Assembly (NCBI GenBank): GCA_937901915.1
Contig: CALGUD010000027.1
Coordinates: 1 to 62,084 of the forward strand
Reading direction: 5' to 3'
From: an uncultured Flavobacteriaceae bacterium
GTDB taxonomy: Bacteria; Bacteroidota; Bacteroidia; Flavobacteriales; Flavobacteriaceae
Length of the DNA stretch: 62,084 bases
In this document: piece after piece, positions 44,520-53,482 of the stretch
Numbering within the stretch: the first letter of the stretch is position 1
Layout: the number at the start of each line of letters is the position of its first letter
Program-made: the position numbers and the translations under genes
Notes under the pieces: generated by a model
Told to the model about the DNA's origin: nothing
The model's database searches: none
What the model saw: the letters and a program-made list of their open reading frames with translations, nothing else

Positions 44520-44543
44520 CAAATGTACTAAATAAATACGACA
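44520..44543 (-). promoter_or_regulatory. Promoter and dyad upstream of the RES/Xre operon
   Basis: On the minus strand TACATTTG (44520-44527) matches the -7 consensus, 24 bases upstream of the antitoxin start. A short dyad, GACA-AAA-TGTC, at about 44540-44550 lies at the position of the -33 element and is a candidate operator. Confidence 0.45.
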
Positions 44544-44608
44544 AAATGTCTATAACTATAAAAAAATCAGCCTTATAAATCCCCTTTCATGCCACTCATG
44601 TCTAATAT

Positions 44609-45160
44609 CTATTTCTGTAAAGGCATTGCAACTCCCCTGTACCGGATACTTAAACGCTGTGAACTACTTATAACCATATTTGCGTTCAGGTCCTGAAATA
44701 TTTGTATATAGACTTTGTAATTTTCGGAGTGATTTTCTTTATCGTTTATGGTGAATTGTATATTGTATCCATTCTTTTCGGTAGATGTTATGTTGAGGTC
44801 TTTTGGAACACCTGCAAATTCGATCCCTCCATTTGCACCACCATACTTTCCTCCCATCTGACGTTCTCCAAAATAAGGTAAAAAAGCAGATACACTATCT
44901 TTTACCATCTTTAAGTAATTGGCATTTCCCATCAGGTTTATCTGTCCGGTTGTACTTCCGGGTGGTAACAAGCCATTGACTGCCTGATTATACGCATTTG
45001 TAGTCATGGGTTGAGCCCACCTTGATTCAATTTCAAAAGTTTGGTCAGTAATTAAATTATTTAATATCCAGTTATCGGTAGAGTTTGTTTTTTGCGATGG
45101 CCCGCAATTAAAGAATACCAATGCTGAAGTGGTTACAACAAATATTATATACTTTTTCAT
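44609..45160 (-). CDS. DUF4251 lipoprotein
   Basis: The 183-aa product has a lipobox (VFFNCGPS). The DUF4251 plan is visible: FEIESRWAQPM near the start, an LMGNANYLKMVKDSV segment, LPYFGERQMGG.YG, IEFAGVPKD and SSQRLSIRYRG at the end. Family function is unknown. It stands alone. Confidence 0.85.
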   Translation of the reverse strand: MKKYIIFVVTTSALVFFNCGPSQKTNSTDNWILNNLITDQTFEIESRWAQPMTTNAYNQAVNGLLPPGSTTGQINLMGNANYLKMVKDSVSAFLPYFGERQMGGKYGGANGGIEFAGVPKDLNITSTEKNGYNIQFTINDKENHSENYKVYIQIFQDLNANMVISSSQRLSIRYRGVAMPLQK

Positions 45161-45332
45161 TCTTAATTATTTTAATGACTGTTGAAAATTAATCATATAG
45201 TAAACCTTCGATAGACTTAATTGAAAAAATTAATGGTTCTAAAAGAAGATTGAAAATGACTGCAGATATAAATTCTTGCTCATCTTCTATTTTTTTGGTA
45301 TTTTTAGTAGAACTAATTTAAAACAATTAAAT

Positions 45333-45500
45333 ATGAGAGGCCTTCTTTGGTTAGTCGCAGTAATTTGTATCATCGTATGGCTCCTGGGCCTTTTGGATGT
45401 AATTCCAGGGATTGGTACAGGTAGTTTAATACATATCCTTATTGTTATTGCTATTATAGTAATCCTTTACAATATCATTTCAGGCCGCAGGCCGCTTTAA
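45333..45500 (+). CDS. lmo0937-type two-helix membrane protein
   Basis: I choose the ATG at 45333, giving 55 aa (MRGLLWLVAVICIIVWLLG...), because the family begins MR-LLW and an upstream extension would lack similarity. Two transmembrane helices are joined by a short GIGTGSLIH loop and end in SGRRPL. A close relative is at 47038-47193. These small proteins are often stress-associated in Bacteroidetes, but the function is unknown. Confidence 0.8.
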   Translation: MRGLLWLVAVICIIVWLLGLLDVIPGIGTGSLIHILIVIAIIVILYNIISGRRPL

Positions 45501-45540
45501 CTGAATTTAGGATTTACAATTAATAACTAACTGGCTGAAT

Positions 45541-46002
45541 TTAATGGGTTGATAAAACAACTTCTTTATTTTCAGCCTTATTCGTATATTCAAACAGCTT
45601 GGAGTAATCCATTACGTTGCTCACTCCATCCAGTTTACATAAATACTCCACCACCGCACAAAGTCCATTGAATAAAGTTTCTTTAGAAGTAGGATCAGAA
45701 GGTTTTTTAGAATCTTGATTCAGGGGAAGGGTATACCCGCACCCCCAGAGAAAAGTAGCTTCTATTTGCAGAATTTCCATTGGTGAATAACCATAGAGTT
45801 TTCTTCCCAGACTTTCATGAACCCTTCCTACATAATTCAAAATTAACGAGCCATGTATGTCCGTTAAATGCTTCCATGAATCCGTGTTATTGCAAATGTT
45901 ACCAACAGCACAATGCTTGCAACATTCAGGATTTAGTTGGTTGTTATGAAAAGCAACATAAAGTTTATTAACGGCTCTTTCTAATCTTTTAGATACATTC
46001 AT
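45541..46002 (-). CDS. Conserved flavobacterial cysteine-motif protein
   Basis: The 153-aa soluble protein has a cysteine cluster, CCKHCAVGNICN, at about residues 27-38, suited to binding metal, then LNYVGRVHESLGRKLYGYSP and ETLFNGLCAVVEYLCKLDGV. Homologues in flavobacteria are, as I recall, sometimes labelled NqrF, but the sequence has no flavin, NADH or ferredoxin domain, so that label should not be adopted. Function unknown. Confidence 0.7.
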   Translation of the reverse strand: MNVSKRLERAVNKLYVAFHNNQLNPECCKHCAVGNICNNTDSWKHLTDIHGSLILNYVGRVHESLGRKLYGYSPMEILQIEATFLWGCGYTLPLNQDSKKPSDPTSKETLFNGLCAVVEYLCKLDGVSNVMDYSKLFEYTNKAENKEVVLSTH

Positions 46003-46134
46003 AGCTACATTGTTTTACTTCGTTTCAGGATTCTCGTTTATATAAAATTAATAAAAAAGATCTGAAATCCATAAAATACCACACGTATCTATACTATTAT
46101 TTTAAACACTCTACGATAGTTTTAATTTTATCAT

Positions 46135-46821
46135 TCATGAACCGCTTAAGGACTTAATAGGTGTTAATTTTACTTTTCTGAATTCTACCTCGGAACCTTC
46201 AGCCTGCAATGCAATTTGTCCGCTACTGGCGGTTGCATTATAGCCATGATTAACAAGATCGTCATTTACCCAAACTTTAATTTCGTTCTGAATACATTCA
46301 ATAATCATGGTATTCCACTCTCCCACAGGATTTTCTGATCCGTCAGTAAGGTTTTTGATCCTGCGTTTTTTACCATCGGTGATTCCCCACTCTTCTTTTG
46401 GTCCCCTTCGCTCAACCATATTGTCTGTGGTAATATCTTCCTCTATGCACCAAAAATCGCCGGCGTTTTCGTGCATAAGTTGCACTTCAATAGATTTCGG
46501 GAACATTTTATATAAAGCCCTTGGAGTTGAAACATACACGAGCACACCACAATTGCCGGGTTCTTTTGTAAACCGGTATTCTATGTTCAAACGAAAGTTT
46601 TCATAAGTATTATCCGTTATGATATGTCCTTCCGGAGCGCTGAGACTAACCAGCTTTCCCTCCCTTACTATGAATGGATTGGCTGCATCCGGATTATTGT
46701 CCATTTGAGGAACATCAATATGCCATCCATCTAAATTTTTACCATTAAACAAGTCAATTGTTTGTGCTTCACAATATAAAGTAGAAACTAAAAGTAAAAG
46801 TGCTAAAAAGTAATTTTTCAT
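46135..46821 (-). CDS. DUF1080 (3-keto-disaccharide hydrolase-like) protein
   Basis: The 228-aa secreted protein (signal peptide ending CEAQ) shows the DUF1080 concanavalin-like pattern: IDLFNGKNLDGWHI, LNIEYRFTKEPGNCGVLVY, SIEVQLMHENAGD, NTMIIECIQNEIKVWVND and IALQAEGSEVEFRKVKL. Family members bind or cleave modified glycans; some hydrolyse 3-keto-glucosides. A TACTTTTG -7 element sits only four bases upstream of the start, so the message may have almost no leader. Confidence 0.85.
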   Translation of the reverse strand: MKNYFLALLLLVSTLYCEAQTIDLFNGKNLDGWHIDVPQMDNNPDAANPFIVREGKLVSLSAPEGHIITDNTYENFRLNIEYRFTKEPGNCGVLVYVSTPRALYKMFPKSIEVQLMHENAGDFWCIEEDITTDNMVERRGPKEEWGITDGKKRRIKNLTDGSENPVGEWNTMIIECIQNEIKVWVNDDLVNHGYNATASSGQIALQAEGSEVEFRKVKLTPIKSLSGS

Positions 46822-47037
46822 ATTACAAAAGTAATTTTTAATAAGTCCGTAAGTTATTATTTTTTTTAAGAATTATTGATTACCTACGGTGAATGATGAT
46901 GATTCTAATATAATTTTCTTTCATTTTATAAAATATTTTATTACTTAATTCAAATAAGTTAATAATCAAAGCATTAGAGTACGCATTGGACCATTAAATC
47001 TTACTAAATTGTTAAAATAACTTAAAAACCAAAAATT

Positions 47038-47193
47038 ATGAGAGACATTGTATGGCTAATTGTAGTAATACTAGTAATTGGTTGGCTCGTTGGATATTTT
47101 GCTTTTCCCGGTGTAGGGAGCATACTTCATATTCTTCTTGTCATTGCTGTAATTTTAATTCTTTACAAATTGATTACAGGCAGACGCTTATAA
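47038..47193 (+). CDS. lmo0937-type two-helix membrane protein, second copy
   Basis: The 51-aa product (MRDIVWLIVVILVIGWLVG...) matches the protein at 45333-45500 in layout: MR-x-x-W start, hydrophobic helix, PGVGSILH loop, second helix and a GRRL end. An intrinsic terminator follows 27 bases after the stop, so it is a monocistronic gene. Confidence 0.8.
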   Translation: MRDIVWLIVVILVIGWLVGYFAFPGVGSILHILLVIAVILILYKLITGRRL

Positions 47194-47220
47194 ATACTAG
47201 CAGTAAGAACTAAAATATTC

Positions 47221-47255
47221 ACTCCTTTCTCCAAATGAGAAGGGAGTTTTTTTTT
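47221..47255 (+). terminator. Intrinsic terminator of the lmo0937-type gene
   Basis: ACTCCTTTCTC-CAAAT-GAGAAGGGAGT forms an 11-bp stem followed by a run of nine or more T residues. Confidence 0.9.
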
Positions 47256-47303
47256 ACCAGAATAGGGAAATCAATAGCTTGTTCAATATAATCTTTTTTA
47301 CAA

Positions 47304-48656
47304 TTATTTCTTTTTATTACGGGTATTATAATTTTTATCTCCCCTTGTTTTTGGCTTTTTATATTTGGTTTTTATAATACGTTTGTATGAACCACCCTGA
47401 TTTACTTTCTTGTTTTTTTCTTTTTTTTCATGAAACCCTGAGCCCGGGACTTCACCCGCTTGCTTATTTGGATTGTTGGGCTCATTAACTACAGGTTGCT
47501 CTTCAGGGGTTAATTTTGTAGATATTTGTATTTCAGATGGCATGACTTCCTCCGGAATTTTAAATTCCATTAATGCTTCAATAGCATCTCTGGCAGCTTC
47601 TTCTTTTTCGGTATAAAATAAAAGGGAAGTTCCCTCCTTCTCAGCCCTTCCGGTTCTACCAATACGGTGCATGTAATTTTCAGGGAAAGAAGGTGTGTCA
47701 AAATTAACAACATGGGAAATTTTATCAAGGTCTAACCCCCGCGCCATTACATCTGTAGTGACCAGTATCCTGTTTTTTCCTTCGTCAAATTGTTTAATGG
47801 AGCGTATCCTGTAATTCTGGGTTTTGTTAGAATGAATAACGCATATCTCATCTCCGTAAAAATCATCTAAAACCTCGAATAGTCGGTCAGCGCTTTTTTT
47901 ATTTGACACAAAAACCAATACTTTGTTGTAAGTTTTGTTGTCCTTTAGCAAATGCACCAACAAGTTTACCTTCGTGTAAAAATTTGGAACTGCATAACTG
48001 AACTGTGAGATATTATGGAGTGGTGTACCGCTTAATGCCACAGAAATTTTTTGGGCACCCTTAAAAAAACTATTTATAAGTTCTTCTATCTCATCAGTCA
48101 TTGTAGCTGAAAACATAATGTTCTGCCTGCGCTCCGGTAACAGGTCGAATAAATTAGTGAGTTGAAACCTAAACCCCAGATCCAGCATTACATCTACTTC
48201 ATCAATCACTAATTTTTTAACGGATTTTAATTGTAGAGCCCTGCTTAAAACCAGGTCATATAATCGCCCCGGCGTGGCCACTATGATGTCTGCTCCTTGC
48301 GCTGCAGCTTCCTTTTGTTTATTAATATTTGTACCGCCATATACTCCCAATACACGGACAGATGAATATTTTCCAAATTTTTCAATTTCTTCAACCACTT
48401 GTAAAACCAGTTCACGGGTAGGAACCAATACCAATACCCTGGGATGAATTTCTTTAGAAAATGTTAGATTCTGAAGTATAGGCAGCATATAGGCAAAAGT
48501 CTTGCCTGTGCCTGTTTGAGCGATACCTACTACATCTTTTCCTGATAAGATAACAGGAAATGCTTCCGCTTGTATGGGTGTTGGCTTTTCAAAGCCCAGA
48601 TCTGCTATTGCATTTCGTAATTGGTTTGAAATTTTAAAATCATCAAAAGATTGCAT
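47304..48656 (-). CDS. DEAD-box-type RNA helicase with DEVD motif II
   Basis: The 450-aa helicase starts with a Q motif (FEKPTPIQ), Walker A AQTGTGKT (46-53), PTREL, TPGRL, motif II as DEVD (152-155) rather than DEAD, SAT, and HRIGRTGR. The C-terminal 70 residues are Lys/Asn-rich (KYKKPKTRGDKN...) and likely bind RNA. It is the third of three helicase genes in a row, 23 bases after the second. Such enzymes remodel ribosomal or messenger RNA, especially in the cold. Confidence 0.9.
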   Translation of the reverse strand: MQSFDDFKISNQLRNAIADLGFEKPTPIQAEAFPVILSGKDVVGIAQTGTGKTFAYMLPILQNLTFSKEIHPRVLVLVPTRELVLQVVEEIEKFGKYSSVRVLGVYGGTNINKQKEAAAQGADIIVATPGRLYDLVLSRALQLKSVKKLVIDEVDVMLDLGFRFQLTNLFDLLPERRQNIMFSATMTDEIEELINSFFKGAQKISVALSGTPLHNISQFSYAVPNFYTKVNLLVHLLKDNKTYNKVLVFVSNKKSADRLFEVLDDFYGDEICVIHSNKTQNYRIRSIKQFDEGKNRILVTTDVMARGLDLDKISHVVNFDTPSFPENYMHRIGRTGRAEKEGTSLLFYTEKEEAARDAIEALMEFKIPEEVMPSEIQISTKLTPEEQPVVNEPNNPNKQAGEVPGSGFHEKKEKNKKVNQGGSYKRIIKTKYKKPKTRGDKNYNTRNKKK

Positions 48657-48679
48657 GGTATCGGTGTTATGGTTAAAAA

Positions 48680-49990
48680 TCAGATAATACTAACCCTTAC
48701 TTTTTTCTTTTTTAAACGGGTGTTATTCAAAATTTCTACCAATTGGGTGGCTATAGAAACAGGTACAGCTACAAAAGTACAGTCTTGTTTTAATTCTATA
48801 ACACCTAATTGGTCTTGCGTAATATTTCCTTGCTTAAAAAATAAGCCGGCAATATCACCTTTGGAAATTTTGTCTTTTCTGCCGCCTGAAATAAATAAGG
48901 TTTCCCAGTATTGTGGTTTACGTATAGTTTCTTTAGAAATATTTTCAACAGGGGCATTTTTAATAAAATCCGGTAAAGTTTCTTTTTCCCATTTAAGTAT
49001 ATAAGCAGTTCCTTTGGCATTTACCCTTGCTGTCCTCCCGTTTCTATGCGTGAATTCATCGCTTTTAAAAGGGAGTTGATAATGGACTATAAACTTCATT
49101 TCAGGAATATCAATACCCCTCGCAGCCAAATCGGTAGCCACAATAACCTGGTAGGTACCATTTCTGAACTTAATCAGGGAACGTTCCCTGTCTTTTTGTT
49201 CCATATCTCCATGAAAACAGCCATGACTGATGTTGTTTCTTTCTAAAAAAATACTCACTTCCTGAATGCTTTCCTTCAGGTTACAAAAGATAATACCGGG
49301 TTGGTTTCCCAGGTGATTTAGTAAATCCAAAAGTGTAGGCAATTTGTTTTTTGAAGGTGAAACGACCGTTTTCAAGGTTAGTTTAGGAGTATTTTCCTGT
49401 AAATAATCGACAACAACTGGCTGCGAGAGGCGTACAAACCCGGGTATATTTACTTTTCGTGTTGCAGAAGTAAGTATGCGCTTGTTCAGATTGGGTAACA
49501 AACCGAGTATATGCTTCATTTCTTCTTCAAAACCTACCTCCAGGGATTTATCGAATTCATCCAGCACCAGGGTTTTTATATAGTTGGTAGAAAAGCGTTC
49601 ATTATCAAAATGATCGGCTATTCTTCCCGGGGTGCCAATAAGGATGGCCGGGGGGTGTTTTAATTCAATTTTATCTTTAGCCATAGACCTGCCACCATAC
49701 ACAGCATTTACTTTATAACCAGATCCCATATTACGTACTACTTGTTCTATCTGTATGGCAAGTTCCCTTGAAGGCACCAAAATTAATGCTTGCACCTCGG
49801 TAGATTCAGGATCGAGCATATTGATAAGGGGCAATAAAAAGGCTAATGTTTTACCGGTGCCGGTTGGAGAGAGCAGAATGATATTGGTTTCTTTTTCAAT
49901 AACAGAAATAGCCTCTTCCTGCATGGGGTTTAGTTGATGAATATTTAATTTTTCAAGAATATCCTGTTGGTCTTTAATGGTATTTGCCAT
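48680..49990 (-). CDS. DEAD-box-type RNA helicase with DEFD motif II and DbpA-like tail
   Basis: The 436-aa helicase has Walker A SPTGTGKT (41-48), PSREL, TPGRI, motif II DEFD (144-147), a SAT-like TSATRK and a variant motif VI HRNGRTAR. Residues about 370-436 form a DbpA-type RNA-binding domain (DIAGLFFKQGNITQDQLGVI, then DCTFVAVP), which in E. coli DbpA recognises 23S rRNA hairpin 92. A free copy of this tail lies at 2563-2730. It starts 18 bases after the upstream helicase ends. Confidence 0.9.
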   Translation of the reverse strand: MANTIKDQQDILEKLNIHQLNPMQEEAISVIEKETNIILLSPTGTGKTLAFLLPLINMLDPESTEVQALILVPSRELAIQIEQVVRNMGSGYKVNAVYGGRSMAKDKIELKHPPAILIGTPGRIADHFDNERFSTNYIKTLVLDEFDKSLEVGFEEEMKHILGLLPNLNKRILTSATRKVNIPGFVRLSQPVVVDYLQENTPKLTLKTVVSPSKNKLPTLLDLLNHLGNQPGIIFCNLKESIQEVSIFLERNNISHGCFHGDMEQKDRERSLIKFRNGTYQVIVATDLAARGIDIPEMKFIVHYQLPFKSDEFTHRNGRTARVNAKGTAYILKWEKETLPDFIKNAPVENISKETIRKPQYWETLFISGGRKDKISKGDIAGLFFKQGNITQDQLGVIELKQDCTFVAVPVSIATQLVEILNNTRLKKKKVRVSII

Positions 49991-50008
49991 AATGAGGGTT
50001 TTAACGGA

Positions 50009-51349
50009 CTACTTTTGTTTCCGTTTTGTTTTTTCTATTGGTTCTGATGAAAGATTTGCAGATTGACCCAAGTGATTTGCTAAAACCTTATCAATGAGTT
50101 CTTCCTTGGTAAGATGATGAAATACGGTGTGTATTTTATCCCTGAAATTAGCAGGAATGGTATGATTGGGTTTGGTCTTAAATATCCTTTTAGCCCATAG
50201 AAGGGCATTATTTTCTTCAATACTTTGTGTATCTGCTTTTTTAAATGTTTTAAAAGAAATTCCTAATTCCCTTTCAAAATCTGACAATTCTGCCACTTCT
50301 TCTTCCTGTAGTACTGTAAGTGAAAATCCCGTGGCTCCTGCTCTTGCGGTTCTTCCACTCCGGTGGACATAGGTTTCATATACATCCGGTAAATGATAAT
50401 TTACCACAAATGAGATTTCCTTTACATCTATACCACGTGCAGCGAGGTCGGTAGCTACTAATATCTTTATGTATCCTTCCCTGAACTGGCCCATAATACG
50501 ATCCCGTATTGGTTGTGCCAAACTTCCGTGCAAAGCCCCTGAAGAGAATTTGTTTATAGCCAGGTTTTTAGCCAGCTTATTCACGGCTGCTTTAGTTTTG
50601 CAAAAAATGATTCCACGTTCCCCTTCTCTCGAATTCAGAAAGTGCATGAGTACCTCCAGTTTTTCAATAGGATCTACCACTACATATTGATGGTCTATTC
50701 CCTGGTGACCAACAGTTTCCATATCCAGGCTTACTTGAACTACATGTTTGGACATGTAATTCTGAATAAGCTGCTTAATGGTACCGGGCATAGTAGCTGT
50801 AAACAAGAATGTTCTCCTGTTTTTTGGCAACTCTCCTATAATCTCATCCAAACCTTCTTTCAGGGAAGTCACCATTTCATCTGCTTCATCCAATACTAAA
50901 TATTTGGCATTGCTTATGTTGATGGCTTTTCTTTTGATTAGGTCGATCAATCGTCCGGGAGTTGCTATTACTATATGGGCAACATTTGTTAGTTGCTCTA
51001 TTTGAGGTTTAATTGGGGTGCCTCCACAAATTGATACAATTGATACGTCAGGAAGATATTTAGCAAAAGCTACCAAATTTGTGTAAATCTGTTGACCCAA
51101 TTCTCTTGTAGGAGCTATTATAACCGCTTGAATAGTTGCGTTCTCCATATCAATTAACTGCAATAATGGTAAACCAAAAGCGGCTGTTTTTCCGGTACCT
51201 GTCTTAGCAAGGCCCACAAAGTCATCCTTTTGCTGAAGTAAAACCGGTATTGCTTTTTTCTGTATATCAGTTGGAGATACTATCTGTAAGTCTGCTAAAC
51301 TTTTTTGAAGGGGCTCTATAATTCCTAACTCGGAAAATTGGTTTGACAT
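50009..51349 (-). CDS. DEAD-box RNA helicase (canonical)
   Basis: The 446-aa helicase has Walker A AKTGTGKT (48-55), PTRELGQQ, TPGRL, motif II DEAD (154-157), TATM, and HRSGRTAR. It is the first gene of the helicase trio and has a clear TATCTTTG promoter element 15 bases upstream of its start. The C-terminus ends in a Lys/Arg-rich tail (EKTKRKQK). The likely role is ribosome assembly or RNA turnover. Confidence 0.9.
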   Translation of the reverse strand: MSNQFSELGIIEPLQKSLADLQIVSPTDIQKKAIPVLLQQKDDFVGLAKTGTGKTAAFGLPLLQLIDMENATIQAVIIAPTRELGQQIYTNLVAFAKYLPDVSIVSICGGTPIKPQIEQLTNVAHIVIATPGRLIDLIKRKAINISNAKYLVLDEADEMVTSLKEGLDEIIGELPKNRRTFLFTATMPGTIKQLIQNYMSKHVVQVSLDMETVGHQGIDHQYVVVDPIEKLEVLMHFLNSREGERGIIFCKTKAAVNKLAKNLAINKFSSGALHGSLAQPIRDRIMGQFREGYIKILVATDLAARGIDVKEISFVVNYHLPDVYETYVHRSGRTARAGATGFSLTVLQEEEVAELSDFERELGISFKTFKKADTQSIEENNALLWAKRIFKTKPNHTIPANFRDKIHTVFHHLTKEELIDKVLANHLGQSANLSSEPIEKTKRKQK

Positions 51350-51363
51350 AAAATTAATTTCCG

Positions 51364-51371
51364 CAAAGATA
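51364..51371 (-). promoter_or_regulatory. Bacteroidetes -7 element upstream of the helicase trio
   Basis: TATCTTTG on the minus strand is a perfect TAnnTTTG match, 15 bases upstream of the first helicase start. The -33 element is weak. Confidence 0.55.
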
Positions 51372-51452
51372 AGGAACTCTTTGGTGGGGAATGAAATAGA
51401 TTCGTTAAAGCTGTTAAGATGGTTTTTTGTTCCTTTTCTTCAATCAGAAGTC

Positions 51453-51485
51453 AAAAAAATTACCCAACTTTGGAGTCGGGCAATT
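51453..51485 (-). terminator. Terminator of the FKBP gene
   Basis: On the minus strand AATTGCCCGACT-CCAA-AGTTGGGTAATT forms a 12-bp stem with two G-U-type pairs and is followed by T7. It separates the FKBP gene from the downstream helicase promoter. Confidence 0.85.
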
Positions 51486-51516
51486 TAAATATTTACATTA
51501 ATATTATAAATGTATG

Positions 51517-51945
51517 TTATTTGATGTCAACCAGTTCCAATTCGAAAACCAGATCCTGTCCGGCCAACGGATGATTGGCATCTAAAACAATGTGATCCTC
51601 TTTTACATCAACGATTATTACTTGCTGCTCAGATCCATCGGGAGTGGAAGCTACAAGACCCATCCCAACTTCAGGCTTAATATTTTCAGGTAATTGTTCT
51701 TTTTTAACCGACTGAAATAATTCTTTTTTAACATCACCATATGCTTCTTCTTTTGGTATGGTAACTGTTTTCTTTTCATTTATGGCCATATCTATCAGTT
51801 CTTTTTCAAAACCGGGAATAAGGCTACCCTGTCCTAATTTCACTTCTAATGGCTCCCTGTTAAGTGAACTATCAAAAACTTGTCCGTTGTTTAGTTTTCC
51901 AGTGTAATGAACTTTTACAGTGTCATTCTCTTTTACTTTACTCAT
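51517..51945 (-). CDS. FKBP-type peptidyl-prolyl isomerase (SlyD/SlpA-like)
   Basis: The 142-aa cytoplasmic protein has the FKBP core VKVHYTGKLNNGQVFDSS, then LIPGFEKELIDMA and an inserted IF domain (KEEAYGDVKKELFQSVKKEQ to LDANHPLAGQDLVFELELVDI). LDANHPLAG is the SlyD/SlpA signature. It catalyses proline isomerisation and assists folding. It has its own promoter and terminator. Confidence 0.9.
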   Translation of the reverse strand: MSKVKENDTVKVHYTGKLNNGQVFDSSLNREPLEVKLGQGSLIPGFEKELIDMAINEKKTVTIPKEEAYGDVKKELFQSVKKEQLPENIKPEVGMGLVASTPDGSEQQVIIVDVKEDHIVLDANHPLAGQDLVFELELVDIK

Positions 51946-51972
51946 AATTTGATATTTCTTATTAATATCTTA

Positions 51973-52005
51973 CAAAAGTAGGGTTTATATATTAGCCTTA
52001 CAAAA
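51973..52005 (-). promoter_or_regulatory. Promoter of the FKBP gene
   Basis: On the minus strand TTTTG (52001-52005) is followed after 20 bases by TACTTTTG (51973-51980), a good match to both Bacteroidetes promoter boxes. The start codon is 28 bases downstream. Confidence 0.65.
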
Positions 52006-52132
52006 TCTTGGCCTTTAGTTAGTTTTTTATTCTTTTAAGGGCAAAACTCATCTTTTCTCTGATAATATAGGCTCATTATATTTATTATTTTTAATAAAAT
52101 AAAAGTTTTTAAAAAATTAGTTTGGATATAAA

Positions 52133-53407
52133 ATGTTTATGAAAAAAATTTTACTCTTTATCGGTATTGTTCTTATTCTTTTTATAGGTCTTATTTATAT
52201 TTCCGTTTCAGGACCTGTCAAAGAGCTTAAAACTTATGAAATAGAGGGCATAGAAGACCTTTCTGATGTTGATTTTAAGGAACATGATTCAATTCAAATT
52301 GCTGCAAGTACTTTATATGAGGGAAACAACCTTAAGAAATTAATGCAGGGAGAGAACTACAGGAAAGCATGGTCCACACCTATTAAAGTGCCTGTGGTTT
52401 TTCTGGACACTCTTAAGGGTGGAATGAAAATTATTAAAGAAGGAGGCGGAAAACAAACCCATTCTTTAAGGCTTAAGGCAGACAATGATGTTGTATATAC
52501 TTTACGAAGTATTAATAAAGACCCCAAACCCTTAGTGCCAGAGTTTGCACGTACTCTGGGTATAGAAAATATAGTCATAGATGGTGTGTCTGCACAACAT
52601 CCCTATGCTGCTGTAGTTGTTGCAGCTCTTGCAGAGGAAATTAACGTACTCCATACGTATCCGGAGATTGTGTTTGTGCCGGAACAATCTACATTAGATA
52701 AATACAATGAAAAATACGGGAACAGGCTTTATCTTCTGGAATATGAAACTAAAGGAAAGGAGAACTGGACAGTTTACAAAAATGTAGATGAAATTATAGA
52801 TACAGATAATTTACAAAAACTTAAAAAGAAACATGGTGATAAAGTATCTGTTGATAAACGTGCACTGGTCAGAGCTCGTTTATTTGACATATTGATTGGT
52901 GACTGGGACCGTCATGCAAAGCAATGGGGATGGGTTATTCAGAAAAAAGACGATAATTACCATGCGATCCCGCTACCGGGAGACAGGGATAATGCATTTT
53001 TTAAAATAAGTGGATTGGTACCTACCATTATTTCAAATCAAAACATTACACCCGAGCTCAGGCCTTTTCATAAAGAAATCGATTATTTACCGGGATTGGT
53101 CATGCCTTTTGACGTATATTTTCTTCAATCTGTGCCTTTAGAAATTTTTCTTGAGGAAGCTGAGTATATACAACAGCATCTCACTAATGAAGCTATTGAC
53201 AAGGCACTCAAGATTTGGCCTGTATCCATTTATAATTTGGATGGGGAAGAAATTACCACCAAAATTAAAATCAGGAGAAATGATTTAAAGGATTATGCAA
53301 AAAGGTTTAAAGAAGTGTTGGATGAAAAAGAAGTGTTACAAGAGCCTCTTAAAGGTTCGGAAGATGTTGAATTAAATGAAAATTTAATTCAATGTTTTGA
53401 TTGTTGA
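52133..53407 (+). CDS. Putative extracytoplasmic Fam20C/HipA-like kinase
   Basis: The 424-aa protein has one N-terminal membrane anchor (about 4-25) and an extracytoplasmic body. Residues 100-130 (IIKEGGGKQTHSLRLKADND, VYTLRS) look like a glycine-rich loop and a following strand. LIGDWDRHAKQWGW (254-267) resembles the catalytic loop of Fam20C-type kinases (GNxDRH), and LPGDRDNAFF (281-290) the metal-binding Asp segment. The family is widespread in Bacteroidetes, sometimes ahead of outer-membrane protein genes. Kinase activity is inferred from motif spacing alone. Start at 52133 or the second ATG at 52139 is equally possible. Confidence 0.65.
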   Translation: MFMKKILLFIGIVLILFIGLIYISVSGPVKELKTYEIEGIEDLSDVDFKEHDSIQIAASTLYEGNNLKKLMQGENYRKAWSTPIKVPVVFLDTLKGGMKIIKEGGGKQTHSLRLKADNDVVYTLRSINKDPKPLVPEFARTLGIENIVIDGVSAQHPYAAVVVAALAEEINVLHTYPEIVFVPEQSTLDKYNEKYGNRLYLLEYETKGKENWTVYKNVDEIIDTDNLQKLKKKHGDKVSVDKRALVRARLFDILIGDWDRHAKQWGWVIQKKDDNYHAIPLPGDRDNAFFKISGLVPTIISNQNITPELRPFHKEIDYLPGLVMPFDVYFLQSVPLEIFLEEAEYIQQHLTNEAIDKALKIWPVSIYNLDGEEITTKIKIRRNDLKDYAKRFKEVLDEKEVLQEPLKGSEDVELNENLIQCFDC

Positions 53408-53482
53408 TCAGGTATAAAGTGGTTTTTAGTTCCGGTTAACAGTATATGGGAGGTTGAGCACATCTTCACTTCGGATGGAAAC

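Noticed and set aside
45541..46002. Naming this protein NqrF (sodium-translocating NADH-quinone reductase subunit F)
   Set aside because: It has none of the flavin, NADH or 2Fe-2S domains; only a small cysteine cluster is seen.
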